NCBI RefSeq assembly: GCF_007859655.1
Contig: NZ_CP042304.1
Span: 2,854,501-2,918,500 of the forward strand
From: Devosia ginsengisoli
Lineage (GTDB): Bacteria; Pseudomonadota; Alphaproteobacteria; Rhizobiales; Devosiaceae
DNA length: 64,000 nucleotides
Direction: 5' to 3'
The translations under genes and the position numbers were made by a program. Shown here piece by piece: positions 34,056 to 43,168 of the stretch (position 1 is the stretch's first letter; every line of letters starts with the position of its first letter). Under the pieces are notes generated by a model. That model made no database searches and was not told the origin of the DNA. It saw nothing but the letters and a program-made list of their open reading frames with translations.

Positions 34056-34096
34056 ACGAAAGACGAGGCGCGAATTGCGCTCGTTTCTGTTATGCA

Positions 34097-34134
34097 ACGG
34101 CCGGCCCTCCTCGGGGTCGGCCGTTTTGCTTTTT
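34097..34134 (+). terminator. Intrinsic terminator after rpmF
   Basis: ACGGCCGGCCC at 34097 pairs with GGGTCGGCCGT around 34114-34123 and is followed by TTTGCTTTTT. It lies 42 bases after the rpmF stop. Confidence 0.85.
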
Positions 34135-34175
34135 CCGCCGCCAGCAAGAGCGGCCCGCTACACTGGAGTTAAGCC

Positions 34176-35576
34176 ATGAGCATGCGCGTTGAATCGGACA
34201 CGATGGGCACGATCGAAGTCCCTTCCGACAAGTATTACGGCGCGCAGACGGCCCGCAGCCTCATGAACTTCGACATTGGCGGCGAAAAGATGCCGACCGA
34301 GATCGTCACCGCCTTTGGCGTGCTCAAGAAGGCCGCTGCTTTGGCCAACCACAAGCTCGGCCTGCTCGACGAAACCACTCGCGACCTGATCGTCGCCGCC
34401 GCCGATGAAGTCATTGCGGGCAAGCTGGCCGATCACTTCCCGCTCGTCGTCTGGCAGACCGGCTCGGGCACCCAGTCCAACATGAATGTCAACGAGGTCA
34501 TCTCCAACCGCGCCATCGAAATGGCTGGCGGCACCATGGGCTCCAAGAAGCCCGTGCATCCCAATGACCACGTCAATATGAGCCAGTCGTCCAACGACAC
34601 CTATCCCACGGCCATGCATATCGCCGCCGTCGAGGCGCTGGAAAACTACCTCTTCCCGCGCGTGCAGCTGCTGCGCGACACCCTCCATGCCAAGTCCGAG
34701 CAATTCATGGACGTGGTCAAGATCGGCCGCACCCACCTGCAGGACGCGACGCCCCTGACCCTGGGCCAGGAAATCTCCGGCTGGGTCGCCCAGATCGACT
34801 ATGCCATAGCCGCCATCAAGGCCACCCTGCCCCAGCTCAAGGAACTGGCTTTGGGCGGCACCGCCGTCGGCACCGGCCTCAATGCCCATCCCGATTATGC
34901 CGTCGCCGTGGCGAAAGAAATCGCCACCCTCAGTGGCCACGACTTCGTCACCGGCCCCAACAAGTTCGCCCTGCTCGCCGGCCACGATGCCTTTGTCGGC
35001 ACGTCGGGCGCCCTCAAGCAGCTGGCCGCCGCCTTCATGAAGATCGCCAATGACGTGCGCTGGCTGGCCTCCGGCCCCCGCTCGGGCCTGGGCGAGATCG
35101 TCATCCCGGAAAACGAGCCCGGCTCGTCCATCATGCCGGGCAAGGTCAACCCGACCCAGTCCGAAGCCATGACCATGGTCGTCGCCCATGTCATGGGCAA
35201 TGACGCCGCCATCGGTTTCGCCGCCAGCCAGGGCAATTTCGAGCTCAACGTCTTCAAGCCCGTCATCGCCTACAATTTCCTGCAGGCCGTGCGGCTGCTG
35301 GCCGACAGCGCCAAGAGCTTCAACGACAATTGCGCCGTCGGCATCGAGCCCGACCGCAAGCGCATCAAGCAGCTCGTCGACCAGTCACTGATGCTGGTAA
35401 CCGCCCTCAACCGCCGCATCGGCTACGACAACGCCGCCAAGATCGCCAAGACCGCCCACAAGAACGGCACCACTTTGCGCGAGGAAGCGGTCAATCTGGG
35501 CCTGCTGTCAGGCGAAGAATTCGACGCCGAAGTAAAGCCCGAACAGATGGTCGGCCCGCTCAAGCTGAAGAAGTAG
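34176..35576 (+). CDS. fumC: Class II fumarate hydratase
   Basis: A 466-residue iron-independent fumarase converting fumarate to malate in the TCA cycle. The active-site loop [13 protein letters not shown] is near 315, the substrate-binding [15 protein letters not shown] near 98 and [18 protein letters not shown] near 185. Standard length for FumC. ATG 34176 with GGAGTTAAG upstream. Preceded by the rpmF terminator, so it has its own promoter. Confidence 0.95.
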   Translation: MSMRVESDTMGTIEVPSDKYYGAQTARSLMNFDIGGEKMPTEIVTAFGVLKKAAALANHKLGLLDETTRDLIVAAADEVIAGKLADHFPLVVWQTGSGTQSNMNVNEVISNRAIEMAGGTMGSKKPVHPNDHVNMSQSSNDTYPTAMHIAAVEALENYLFPRVQLLRDTLHAKSEQFMDVVKIGRTHLQDATPLTLGQEISGWVAQIDYAIAAIKATLPQLKELALGGTAVGTGLNAHPDYAVAVAKEIATLSGHDFVTGPNKFALLAGHDAFVGTSGALKQLAAAFMKIANDVRWLASGPRSGLGEIVIPENEPGSSIMPGKVNPTQSEAMTMVVAHVMGNDAAIGFAASQGNFELNVFKPVIAYNFLQAVRLLADSAKSFNDNCAVGIEPDRKRIKQLVDQSLMLVTALNRRIGYDNAAKIAKTAHKNGTTLREEAVNLGLLSGEEFDAEVKPEQMVGPLKLKK

Positions 35577-35640
35577 CCTTCTGCGCGATACCCCCGTTCG
35601 CGGGAAGCGTTCACTTTCAACTTCTGTGTGCGCGACTCCA

Positions 35641-35763
35641 CCCCACCCTCATTCCCTCCCCATCAAGGGGAGGGAGGCGCATGGGTGACGTCAGTGGTCC
35701 AATATCGCAAGGTCCACTGGCCTGGCTTCCCTCCCCCTTGTGGGGAGGGAGTGAGGGTGGGGG
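35641..35763. repeat. Intergenic inverted repeat, family C copy 1
   Basis: CCACCCTCATTCCCTCCCC on the left pairs with GGGGAGGGAGTGAGGGTGG on the right; arm-internal hairpins are CCCTCCCC-ATCA-AGGGGAGGG and CCCTCCCCCTTGTGGGGAGGG. It fills most of the 306-base fumC to 35883 gap; 35764-35882 shows no other feature. Confidence 0.85.
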
Positions 35764-35882
35764 TATCTGACCCCGATATAGGGGTAAGCCGCTCAGCCTC
35801 CGTTCATCTGCGACCCATTAGGCACTCTTTGCGGCGGACCGCCAATCTGGCATGGTCCGCCCAGGGAACAAGGAGAGCCAAC

Positions 35883-36341
35883 TTGGTCGAACATGTCTAT
35901 GTGCCACCGACCGGTGCCGCACCGCGCCGCACCGGGCCGTTCATTCCGCCTCTGCTGATCGTGCCCTTCCTGGTCTACAACCTGGTCGTCTTCATCTTCC
36001 TGGGCGGCAACCCGGCCGGCTGGGGCAATACGGCCCTGTCCATCCCCATGGTCTCGGGCGTACCATGGGCCGTCTCCATCGGCGACCTGCTGGTCGTCGG
36101 CTCGCTGATCCTCTTATTCTTCGAACTGCTGAAATCCACCCGCATCGGCACGGTGTCCATCCTCGAGCACATGCTCTCGATGATCGTCTTCGTGGTGATC
36201 CTGGTCGAATTCCTGCTGATCGGGGCGGCCTCGAGCTCGGTCTTCTTCATCCTGCTCGTCATGTCGCTGATCGACGTCGTGGCCGGCTTCACCATGTCCA
36301 TCACGTCGGCCACGCGCGACATGAGCATGGGCGGCCACTAG
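35883..36341 (+). CDS. Hypothetical four-helix membrane protein
   Basis: A 152-residue inner-membrane protein. The cytoplasmic N-terminus VEHVYVPPTGAAPRRTG is followed by four hydrophobic helices, among them LLIVPFLVYNLVVFIFLGG, ISIGDLLVVGSLILLFFELL, MLSMIVFVVILVEFLLIG and SVFFILLVMSLIDVVAG. TTG 35883 with AAGGAG nine bases upstream is chosen. No domain recognised. It overlaps the convergent gene by 4 bases. Confidence 0.75.
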   Translation: MVEHVYVPPTGAAPRRTGPFIPPLLIVPFLVYNLVVFIFLGGNPAGWGNTALSIPMVSGVPWAVSIGDLLVVGSLILLFFELLKSTRIGTVSILEHMLSMIVFVVILVEFLLIGAASSSVFFILLVMSLIDVVAGFTMSITSATRDMSMGGH

Positions 36342-36553
36342 GCGACGATGCTGGTCCGGTAGCCCAGCGGCATGCGCTTCACGACAACAGTGGCGCCATC
36401 GGCATAAGCCCCGATGGCGCCATCGGCATTGCCGCGCCGCCGCGCGCGCTGGGGCGCAAGATTGGCGCGCGCCGCCAGCAACTGGCTGACAAAGGCTGCG
36501 GTGGTTTCGCTGCGGCGCAATGACGGGCGCGGGCGCGGCGCCTCGATCAGCAT
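36338..36553 (-). CDS. Small hypothetical protein
   Basis: A 71-residue basic protein: MLIEAPRPRPSLRRSETTAAF, then ANLAPQRARRRGNADGAIGAY and VVVKRMPLGYRTSIVA. Similar short proteins ending in GYR(K/T)T-like sequence occur in Hyphomicrobiales without known role. A longer frame from 36670 is possible but lacks a good start. The 175 bases up to the next gene show nothing else. Confidence 0.6.
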   Translation of the reverse strand: MLIEAPRPRPSLRRSETTAAFVSQLLAARANLAPQRARRRGNADGAIGAYADGATVVVKRMPLGYRTSIVA

Positions 36554-36728
36554 CGGAAGTCCGGCTGGCTTTGTGTCAGAACTGGCCAATTTCGCCTCTT
36601 TTGTCTCAAAGCGGGCCAGCCTGTCTCGAATTGAAACAACGCATCTGGCCCTATGCGCTATTAAACGCAAACGGTGTGCCAGATGCTAACAGTCTGTTAA
36701 CGATTTCCGCTCTCAAAGCGAATGATGG

Positions 36729-37271
36729 TTAAAGCGGCAGATGCATGACATGCCGCCGCGTACCCTCCCGTCCATCCTCGACGAACCCGGCCCGCTCGAA
36801 GGCCGGAACGAAGCCCATATGCCGGTAGCTGGGCGAGTCGGAATCAACCGGATAGGCCTCGAGAATGCGGGCCTTGTGGCGCCTCGCATATCGGGCCGCC
36901 CCCTCGATCAGCTGGGCGCTGAGGCCCTGCTTGCGGTGGTCCCGGGCAATGAACATGCAGGTCAGCGACCAGACTTTGTCGCTTGCCTCGACCCCGCCAA
37001 GTCCCCGCTGGAACGTCTCCTTGGGCGCCACCGAGACCCAGGCGACGGGCTTGCCCGCATCATAGGCCACGAGCCCCACCGGCACGCCGCCATTGATGCG
37101 CTCCAATATCTGCCGCTTGCGGGCCGGGCTCTTGGCATCCTTGAGTTCGGCGCTGGTGGCACGAAAGGCCATGCACCAGCACCAGTTGGGCCCGCCCTTG
37201 GCCCCGAACAGCGCCTCGAAATCGCCGACAGTCTCCGCCGTCACCGGCTTGAATGTCAGCTTGAGGGACAT
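36729..37271 (-). CDS. GNAT-family N-acetyltransferase
   Basis: A 180-residue acetyltransferase. The acetyl-CoA loop is CMFIARDHRKQGLSAQLIEGAARYARR (R-x-x-G-x-S/A), after VGLVAYDAGKPVAWVSVAPKE and before ILEAYPVDSDSPSYRHMGFVPAFERAGF, typical of small GNAT proteins acting on unknown amines. It shares orientation with gloB, with 2 bases between the two coding regions, suggesting an operon. Substrate unknown. Confidence 0.88.
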   Translation of the reverse strand: MSLKLTFKPVTAETVGDFEALFGAKGGPNWCWCMAFRATSAELKDAKSPARKRQILERINGGVPVGLVAYDAGKPVAWVSVAPKETFQRGLGGVEASDKVWSLTCMFIARDHRKQGLSAQLIEGAARYARRHKARILEAYPVDSDSPSYRHMGFVPAFERAGFVEDGREGTRRHVMHLPL

Positions 37272-37273
37272 GG

Positions 37274-38041
37274 CTAGAAGTTGTCCTTGCCCTTGCGGAT
37301 CGCGGCAAACACCTCGGCCGGGTCAGCGCCCTCAAGGCCATAATGCCGGGCCAGTACGGGGTCATCCGCCCGCAGGAACGGGTTGGCCGCCTTGTCCTCG
37401 CCGAGCAGGAACGGAATGGTCGCCCGCCCCGACGCCTGCAAATCCTTCACCTCGGCCGCCCGCTTCTGCAGGGCCGCATTGTCAGGATCGATGGACAGCG
37501 CGAATTTGGCATTGCTGGCGGTATATTCGTGGCCGCAATAGACCAGCGTATCGTCGGGTAGCTCGCGCAAGGCCTTGACCCCCGCCCACATCGGCCCCGG
37601 CGTGCCCTCGAACATGCGGCCGACGCCGAGCGAGAACAGCGCATCGGCAGTGAACAGGTGCTTGCCGGCCTTGTCGTGGAACACGATATGGCCCAGCGTA
37701 TGGCCCGGCGCGTCATAGACTTCGAACGTGGTCTCCCCCAGGCTCACACTGTCCCCACCGGACACCAGCTCATCGAGATCGGCAATCTTGTCGGCCTCGC
37801 CGCGCGGTCCGACGACGCGGGCGCCGAACTCGGCCTTGAGCTCGGGAATGGCCTCGACATGGTCGATATGGTGGTGGGTGATGAAAATATCGGTCAGCGT
37901 CCAGCCGCGATGCACCAGCGCATTGCGGATAGCGGCGGTTTCCGGCGCGTCGATAGCCGCAGTACGGCCGCTGGCCGTGTCATGCACCAGATAGCCGAAA
38001 TTGTCGCTCCGGGCGGGAAACACATCGACGATCAGACTCAT
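37274..38041 (-). CDS. gloB: Hydroxyacylglutathione hydrolase (glyoxalase II)
   Basis: A 255-residue metallo-beta-lactamase-fold enzyme that hydrolyses S-lactoylglutathione in methylglyoxal detoxification. The metal motif FITHHHIDHVEAIPEL (THxHxDH) is near residue 50-60, and further ligands are in DAPGHTLGHIVF and FTADALFSLGVGRMFEGTPG; the C-terminal substrate domain includes GHEYTASNAKFAL. ATG 38041 has GGAG upstream; an earlier in-frame start is rejected. First gene of a two-gene operon with the GNAT gene. Confidence 0.93.
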   Translation of the reverse strand: MSLIVDVFPARSDNFGYLVHDTASGRTAAIDAPETAAIRNALVHRGWTLTDIFITHHHIDHVEAIPELKAEFGARVVGPRGEADKIADLDELVSGGDSVSLGETTFEVYDAPGHTLGHIVFHDKAGKHLFTADALFSLGVGRMFEGTPGPMWAGVKALRELPDDTLVYCGHEYTASNAKFALSIDPDNAALQKRAAEVKDLQASGRATIPFLLGEDKAANPFLRADDPVLARHYGLEGADPAEVFAAIRKGKDNF

Positions 38042-38142
38042 GGCAGCACTCCGAAGCAGGGAAACCTGCAAGCTAGGGTGACCCGCACCACAAGACAACC
38101 TGAGGTTGGACAAGTTCTCGGGAACGCGGCAATGTCACGCGC

Positions 38143-38872
38143 ATGACCGCCGATGTGACCCGCCTCATTGCCTATTACAAGTCCCCGCTGGGGCGTTTCG
38201 CGCGCCCTGGTGCGCGAACAGGTGGTTGGGCTGGCCGATGACGTTTCCGGCAAGCGCGTGCTGGGACTGGGCTTCGCCACGCCCTATATGCGCTTCACGC
38301 TCGACAAAGCCGAACGCGTGCTGGCCTTCATGCCGGCCCGCCAGGGCGCCTCGGCCTGGCCGCGTGAGGGACCGTCGCACACGGTATTATGCGATCCGCT
38401 GGAAATGCCGCTGACCGACGCAGCCATCGACCTCACCCTGGCCATCCACGCATTGGAGCATGTGGCCGATGCCGAGGAACTGATGCGCGAACTCTGGCGC
38501 ATCACCGCGCCCAACGGGCACCTGATCCTCATCGTACCGCGCCGCCGGGGCATCTGGGCGCAGCGCGACAACACGCCTTTCGGCTCGGGCAGCCCCTATT
38601 CGGGCGGACAGATCGACAAGCTGCTGCGCGACCACAGCTTCGTGCCCGAAGCCTGGCGCGATGGCTTGTTCCTGCCGCCATTCCAAAGTTCGTTAGTGCT
38701 GAAATCGACCCGGCTCTTCGAGCGGGTGGGCCGGCTGTTCGGCCCGGCCATGAGCGGCGTCATCTGCGTACGCGCCCGCAAGGAGGCCTTCCCGGCCGTG
38801 CCGCGCCGCAAGCGCGAGGAACGCTTCGTGCGCCTGCCAGGGCTGAGCACCGCCACGGCGCGGCAGGGGTGA
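38143..38872 (+). pseudogene. SAM-dependent methyltransferase, interrupted by a +1 frameshift
   Basis: The N-terminus MTADVTRLIAYYKSPLGRFAR is in one frame from ATG 38143; the rest (LVREQVVGLADDV, GKRVLGLGFATPYMRF, a variant of the SAM glycine motif, LAIHALEHVADAEELMRELWRI, GHLILIVPRRRGIWAQ) is in the next frame. Removing one base at the CCC at about 38205-38207 gives a ~242-residue class I methyltransferase of a family conserved in Hyphomicrobiales beside gloB and hisC. Error in the sequence is more likely than gene loss. Substrate unknown. Confidence 0.85.
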
Positions 38873-38910
38873 TTGATCAGCGACCGTTCAGTCACTCCAG
38901 CGAGCGGCCC

Positions 38911-39041
38911 CACCCCACCCTCAATCCCTCCCCATCGAGGGGAGGGAGGCGCTAGATCGACTTTCAAGGATCATCTCGAAATTGCCCCAACCGCCGAGCG
39001 GGCTTCCCTCCCCCTTGTGGGGAGGGAATGAGGGTGGGGGT
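38911..39041. repeat. Intergenic inverted repeat, family C copy 2
   Basis: CCCCACCCTCAATCCCTCCCC on the left pairs with GGGGAGGGAATGAGGGTGGGG on the right, as in the 35641-35763 element, with internal hairpins. It lies between the methyltransferase and hisC, so it may interrupt an operon. Confidence 0.85.
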
Positions 39042-39146
39042 GAGTCAAGCGCACCGGACGAAGGAGCCCGATTGCTCAGAGCGTTGATTGCCTTAGCCCG
39101 GCGCTTTGACTATGGTCCGCGCGGTTTTCCCGCCCAGATTGGCATC

Positions 39147-40244
39147 ATGTCCGACGACTCTATCCGACCCGTTCCGCAGCCCGGTATTCTCGATATTGCG
39201 CCCTATCTGCCCGGCAAGTCCGGCGCACCGGGCAGCAATGCCATCAAGCTTTCGGCCAATGAAAGCCCGCTGGGCACCAGCCCCAAGGCGATGGAAGCAT
39301 TTCGTACCGCGGCCGAACATCTGGAAATCTACCCGGAAGGGTCGTCGAAAATCCTGCGCACGGCCCTGGCCGAAGTGCATGGCATCGACCCCGACCGGAT
39401 CGTCTGCGGCAATGGCTCGGATGACTTGCTGCACCTGCTGGCGCAGACCTATCTCGGCGAGGGCGACGAGGCGGTGATGAACCGCTACGGCTTCTCGGTC
39501 TATCCAATCATCACCAAGGCCGCCGGCGCAAAAATCGTCATGGTCGAGGAGACCGACTACACGGCCGACGTGGATGCGCTGCTGGCTGCCGTGACGGAGA
39601 AGACCAAGGTCATCTGGCTGGCCAATCCCAATAATCCCACCGGCACCTATCTCAGCGATGCCGAGGTGCGGCGGCTGCATGCCGGGCTGCGCCCCGATAT
39701 TCTGCTCGTCATCGACAGCGCCTATGCCGAATATGTCATCGCAGCCGACTATTCGGTGGGGCTCGAGCTGGTGGGCGAGGCCAGCAATGTCGTCATGGTC
39801 CGCACCTTCTCCAAGATGGGGCTGGCGGCCGCCCGCATCGGCTGGATGGTGGGCCCGGCCCATGTCGTCGACGCCATCAACCGCATTCGTGGCCCGTTCA
39901 ACGTCAACCTGCCGGCGCAGCTGGCCGGAGCGGCGGCGACGCGCGACGTGGAATTCAACGCGCGCCTCAAGGAACATAACGCCAAATGGCGCGACTGGCT
40001 GACGGCGGAGCTGCATTCCAACTCCATGCGTGTCGTGCCCAGCCAGGCCAATTTCATCATGGTGCTGTTTCCCGATGCCGAATTCGCCGCAAAGGCCTTC
40101 GAAACCCTGCGCGAGCGCGGACTGATCGTGCGCGAAATCGGCCCGTCCTACGGCATTCCCGAAGGCCTGCGCATTTCCATCGGCTCCGAAGAGGCCATGC
40201 GCGGCGTCGCCGGCATTCTCAAGGCACTGGTCAAGATCTCATGA
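39147..40244 (+). CDS. hisC: Histidinol-phosphate aminotransferase
   Basis: A 365-residue class I/II PLP aminotransferase. The PLP Lys lies in VRTFSKMGLAAARIGW, with NPNNPTGTY, CGNGSDDLLHLLAQ and IKLSANESPLGTSP as other motifs. It transaminates histidinol phosphate, but the coupling to prephenate dehydrogenase indicates it may also act on aromatic keto acids. ATG 39147 has no clear ribosome site. Its TGA overlaps the next ATG. Confidence 0.92.
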   Translation: MSDDSIRPVPQPGILDIAPYLPGKSGAPGSNAIKLSANESPLGTSPKAMEAFRTAAEHLEIYPEGSSKILRTALAEVHGIDPDRIVCGNGSDDLLHLLAQTYLGEGDEAVMNRYGFSVYPIITKAAGAKIVMVEETDYTADVDALLAAVTEKTKVIWLANPNNPTGTYLSDAEVRRLHAGLRPDILLVIDSAYAEYVIAADYSVGLELVGEASNVVMVRTFSKMGLAAARIGWMVGPAHVVDAINRIRGPFNVNLPAQLAGAAATRDVEFNARLKEHNAKWRDWLTAELHSNSMRVVPSQANFIMVLFPDAEFAAKAFETLRERGLIVREIGPSYGIPEGLRISIGSEEAMRGVAGILKALVKIS

Positions 40245-41212
40245 GCGTTCACTTCCGCAAACTCGCCCTGATCGGCATTGGCCTGATCGGCTCCTCCATC
40301 GCCCTGGCGGCCCGCCGGCAGGGACTGGTCGAAGTCATCTCCATCGCCACCCGCAAGCAGGACACGCTGGACGAAGCGCGCGAGTTGGGGCTGGGCGACA
40401 TCTATACGCTCGATGCGGCCGAGGCGGTGCGCGGCGCCGATCTGGTCGTCATCTGCACGCCCGTTGGCGCCTATGAAGGCGTGATGCAGGCCATTGCCCC
40501 GGCGCTGGAGCCCGGCGCCATCCTCTCCGATGTCGGCTCGGTCAAGGGCCATGTGGTGAAGACTTTGGCGCCGCTGATCCCTGATGGCGTGAGCTTTATT
40601 CCCGGCCATCCGCTGGCCGGCACCGAACATTCCGGCCCTTCGGCCGGCTTTGCCGAACTCTTCGCCGGCCGCTGGTGCGTGCTGACCCCCGGGCCTGAAG
40701 TCGACCCGATCAAGACCGAAAAACTCGCCGGTTTCTGGCGCGCCATGGGCAGCCAGGTCGAGAGCATGGACGCGGCCCATCACGACATGGTGCTGGCCAT
40801 TACCAGCCACATCCCGCACCTGGTCGCCTACAATATCGTGGGCACGGTGGCCGATCTCGAGGCCGCCACGCAGTCCGAAGTCATCAAGTTCTCGGCCTCC
40901 GGCTTCCGCGACTTTACCCGCATCGCCGCCTCGGACCCCGTCATGTGGCGCGACGTGTTCCTGACCAATCGCGACGCGGTGCTGGAAATGCTCGGGCGTT
41001 TCTCCGAGGATTTGAGCATCCTGCAGCGCGCCGTGCGCACCGGCGACGGCCCGGCGCTGGAAGCCATGTTCACCCGCACGCGCGCCATCCGCCGTTCGAT
41101 CATTTCGGCGGGCCAGGAAACCGCGGCCCCGGATTTCGGCCGCCAGCACGAAGCCCCGCCAGCGCCCGAAACGCCCTTCGTGCGCGAGCATGGCGGCGGA
41201 GACGACGCCTAA
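40241..41212 (+). CDS. Prephenate/arogenate dehydrogenase (TyrC type)
   Basis: A 323-residue NAD-dependent enzyme. The dinucleotide motif is LALIGIGLIGSSIALAAR, with DLVVICTPVGAYEGVM, SDVGSVKGHVVKTL and FIPGHPLAGTEHSGP giving the substrate site of cyclohexadienyl dehydrogenases. The C-terminal tail after FVREHGGGDD is acidic. Overlaps hisC by 4 bases. Forms the tyrosine branch step together with an aromatic aminotransferase. Confidence 0.92.
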   Translation: MSVHFRKLALIGIGLIGSSIALAARRQGLVEVISIATRKQDTLDEARELGLGDIYTLDAAEAVRGADLVVICTPVGAYEGVMQAIAPALEPGAILSDVGSVKGHVVKTLAPLIPDGVSFIPGHPLAGTEHSGPSAGFAELFAGRWCVLTPGPEVDPIKTEKLAGFWRAMGSQVESMDAAHHDMVLAITSHIPHLVAYNIVGTVADLEAATQSEVIKFSASGFRDFTRIAASDPVMWRDVFLTNRDAVLEMLGRFSEDLSILQRAVRTGDGPALEAMFTRTRAIRRSIISAGQETAAPDFGRQHEAPPAPETPFVREHGGGDDA

Positions 41213-41227
41213 GGATCAGTCCTCTAT

Positions 41228-41358
41228 CACCTCTCCCCTGAGGGGGAGAGGTCGGCCCCGCAGGGCCGGGTGAGGGGTTCAGAATGGCGGCTCTTTCAAT
41301 GCTGGCGCCCCAGCCCTGAACCCCTCACCCCAGTCCCTCTCCCTCAGGGGAGAGGGGG
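41228..41358. repeat. Intergenic inverted repeat, family B copy 4
   Basis: CACCTCTCCCCTGAGGGGGAG and CTCCCTCAGGGGAGAGGGGG form the arms; GGTGAGGGGTTCAGAATGG and CCCTGAACCCCTCACC lie inside. It separates two converging genes and could act as terminator. Confidence 0.85.
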
Positions 41359-41388
41359 CAATTAAGCTGGCGGTTTAGCCTGACGAAC

Positions 41389-42360
41389 TCAGAACAAGGG
41401 CGGCAGGCTGGCGATCGGCACCAACCCCGAAAAGATGCCGCCGGCGCGGAAATTGATCTGGTTCACATGGGCGCCATCGGCGCCGGGCGTGCCCAGCACC
41501 AGCGTCCGCCACGGCTCCTGCAGTAGCGGTCCGATGCGCTCGGCCACGCCGGTCGAGGTAATGGCGATCTGTCCATCGACCATGCCCTGCGGGTCGAGAC
41601 CAAGCTGCCCCTCGGCATCGAGCACCGAATCCGCGTCACTGGCGCGGATAGCGACGATCTTGAGCGCACCGCCGGCCTGCTGCATGGCAGGCAGCAGCAT
41701 GGGATCACCCCAATTGCGCACATCGTCGGGCAGGCCCGAAAGCTCCAACTGCACTTCCGCATTGGTGTCGGTCAGGGTCAGCCCTGGCCAGGCCAGAGTA
41801 TCCGCCTTGGCATAAAGCGCCAAAGCCGCCAGATGCCGCTCGGCATCATATTGCTCGGGAATGTCGAACAGATGGACTTCGGTGAGCGGGCTATGCGCGA
41901 TCACCGCATCGCCGAACAACGTGTCGGACCAGACCAGATCCTTGCCCGATACCGAAGCCCGGGCAATGCGCCAATTATCGAGCCGTATGCTGGCCTCGAG
42001 GCTGGACCATGCCACGCCGTTGCGCGTGCCGGTAAAATTGTCGCTCAACTGCAGCGGCCCCTTGGCCGAAGCCAGCACATGGAACGGGGCATAGACCCGC
42101 ACGCTGGCGCGAATGCCGGGAACATCGACCACGATATCGCCGCTGACAATGCGGGCGGTTTCGCAATCGACGTCGAAACGGAAGGGGAAGCCGCCGACAT
42201 CCAGCGTGCCGCAAGTGAGGTTGGGTTCCGTCACGCCATCGGTCAATGCCAGCGCATCGACATTCTGCTTCACGATACCGGCCAGCACCAGCCAGGCCGC
42301 GCTCCACAGCACGATGACCGCCGCCACGACACTGCCAAGGATGATGATTCGCTTCTTCAT
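41389..42360 (-). CDS. DUF2125 domain-containing protein
   Basis: A 323-residue protein with one N-terminal transmembrane helix (IIILGSVVAAVIVLWSAAWLVLAG) and a DUF2125 region with LTCGTLDVGGFPFRFDVDCE and VRVYAPFHVLASAKGPLQ, repeated beta-rich blocks, and a C-terminal block ending GLVPIASLPPLF. The domain is restricted largely to alphaproteobacteria and located next to tyrosine-pathway and chaC genes, as here. It likely resides in the periplasm anchored to the inner membrane. Function unknown. Confidence 0.9.
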   Translation of the reverse strand: MKKRIIILGSVVAAVIVLWSAAWLVLAGIVKQNVDALALTDGVTEPNLTCGTLDVGGFPFRFDVDCETARIVSGDIVVDVPGIRASVRVYAPFHVLASAKGPLQLSDNFTGTRNGVAWSSLEASIRLDNWRIARASVSGKDLVWSDTLFGDAVIAHSPLTEVHLFDIPEQYDAERHLAALALYAKADTLAWPGLTLTDTNAEVQLELSGLPDDVRNWGDPMLLPAMQQAGGALKIVAIRASDADSVLDAEGQLGLDPQGMVDGQIAITSTGVAERIGPLLQEPWRTLVLGTPGADGAHVNQINFRAGGIFSGLVPIASLPPLF

Positions 42361-42517
42361 GGCGGCACTCTTACCTGCGCGGGACGGCGGACTAAAGCAC
42401 CTTCACGAGCCCCGGCATTCATCGGCGGTAAATCCGGGTCGCCATAGGATGGCATGGCTTCTATCGAGACTGCGCAATTCCTCGCGGGGCAAGCTTGCCT
42501 AGGTTTCTGTTCAGGTT

Positions 42518-43078
42518 ATGGCGATGCACGATACGGACAATACAGCGACCCACTGGGTCTTCGGCTACGGGTCCCTCATCTGGAATCCGGGATTTGCCCA
42601 TGTGTCGGCCCAGCAGGGCCTGCTCAAGGGCGCCCATCGCAGCCTCTCCATCGTTTCCCATCATCATCGCGGCACGGTGGAGCAGCCGGGGCTGGTCTTC
42701 GGGCTAACCCGCGGCGGCTCCTGCCGTGGCATGGTGTTCGAAGTGGCCGATGCCGATTGGCCCCAAGTCTATGCCTATCTGCAGGAACGCGAACAGGTCA
42801 CCGCGGTCTACCGCGACGTGATGCGCCCGGTTCATCTGGCCGATGGCCGCACCATCGGCGCCCTGGCCTTTCTCGTCGACGAGCGGCACGAACAGTTCGC
42901 CGGCCGGCTCAGCCTCGACCAGCAACTGGCCATGGTGCGGGCTGGGGTGGGCTTGTCCGGCCGCAATATCGATTATGTGCTCAATACCGCCCGGCACTTG
43001 CGCGAACTGGGCATTCGCGACCGGCAATTGATGGCTTTGGCCGACCTGCTGGCCGAGGACGACGCTGCGGTCGCCTGA
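42518..43078 (+). CDS. ChaC-family gamma-glutamylcyclotransferase (second copy)
   Basis: A 186-residue ChaC-like protein. FGYGSLIWNPGFAHVSAQQG, GLVFGLTRGGSCRGMVFEVAD, REQVTAVYRDVMRPV and YVLNTARHLRELGIRD align with the other ChaC-like gene at 26471-27190, which is longer by about 50 residues at the N-terminus. Degrades glutathione or related gamma-glutamyl compounds. ATG 42518 has AGG upstream; ATG 42524 is an alternative. Divergent from DUF2125. Confidence 0.9.
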   Translation: MAMHDTDNTATHWVFGYGSLIWNPGFAHVSAQQGLLKGAHRSLSIVSHHHRGTVEQPGLVFGLTRGGSCRGMVFEVADADWPQVYAYLQEREQVTAVYRDVMRPVHLADGRTIGALAFLVDERHEQFAGRLSLDQQLAMVRAGVGLSGRNIDYVLNTARHLRELGIRDRQLMALADLLAEDDAAVA

Positions 43079-43080
43079 GA

Positions 43081-43162
43081 CCTCATGGTGAGCCTGTCGA
43101 ACCACGAGGGCGGGCACGCAGATCGTGCCACGACCTCGTCCTTCGACAAGCTCAGGATGAGG
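43081..43162. repeat. Intergenic inverted repeat, family A copy 2
   Basis: CCTCATGGTGAGCCTGTCGA pairs with CCTTCGACAAGCTCAGGATG at the right, similar to 20056-20141. The element lies between chaC and mtgA, and reaches to within 6 bases of the mtgA stop. Confidence 0.85.
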
Positions 43163-43168
43163 TCTACT

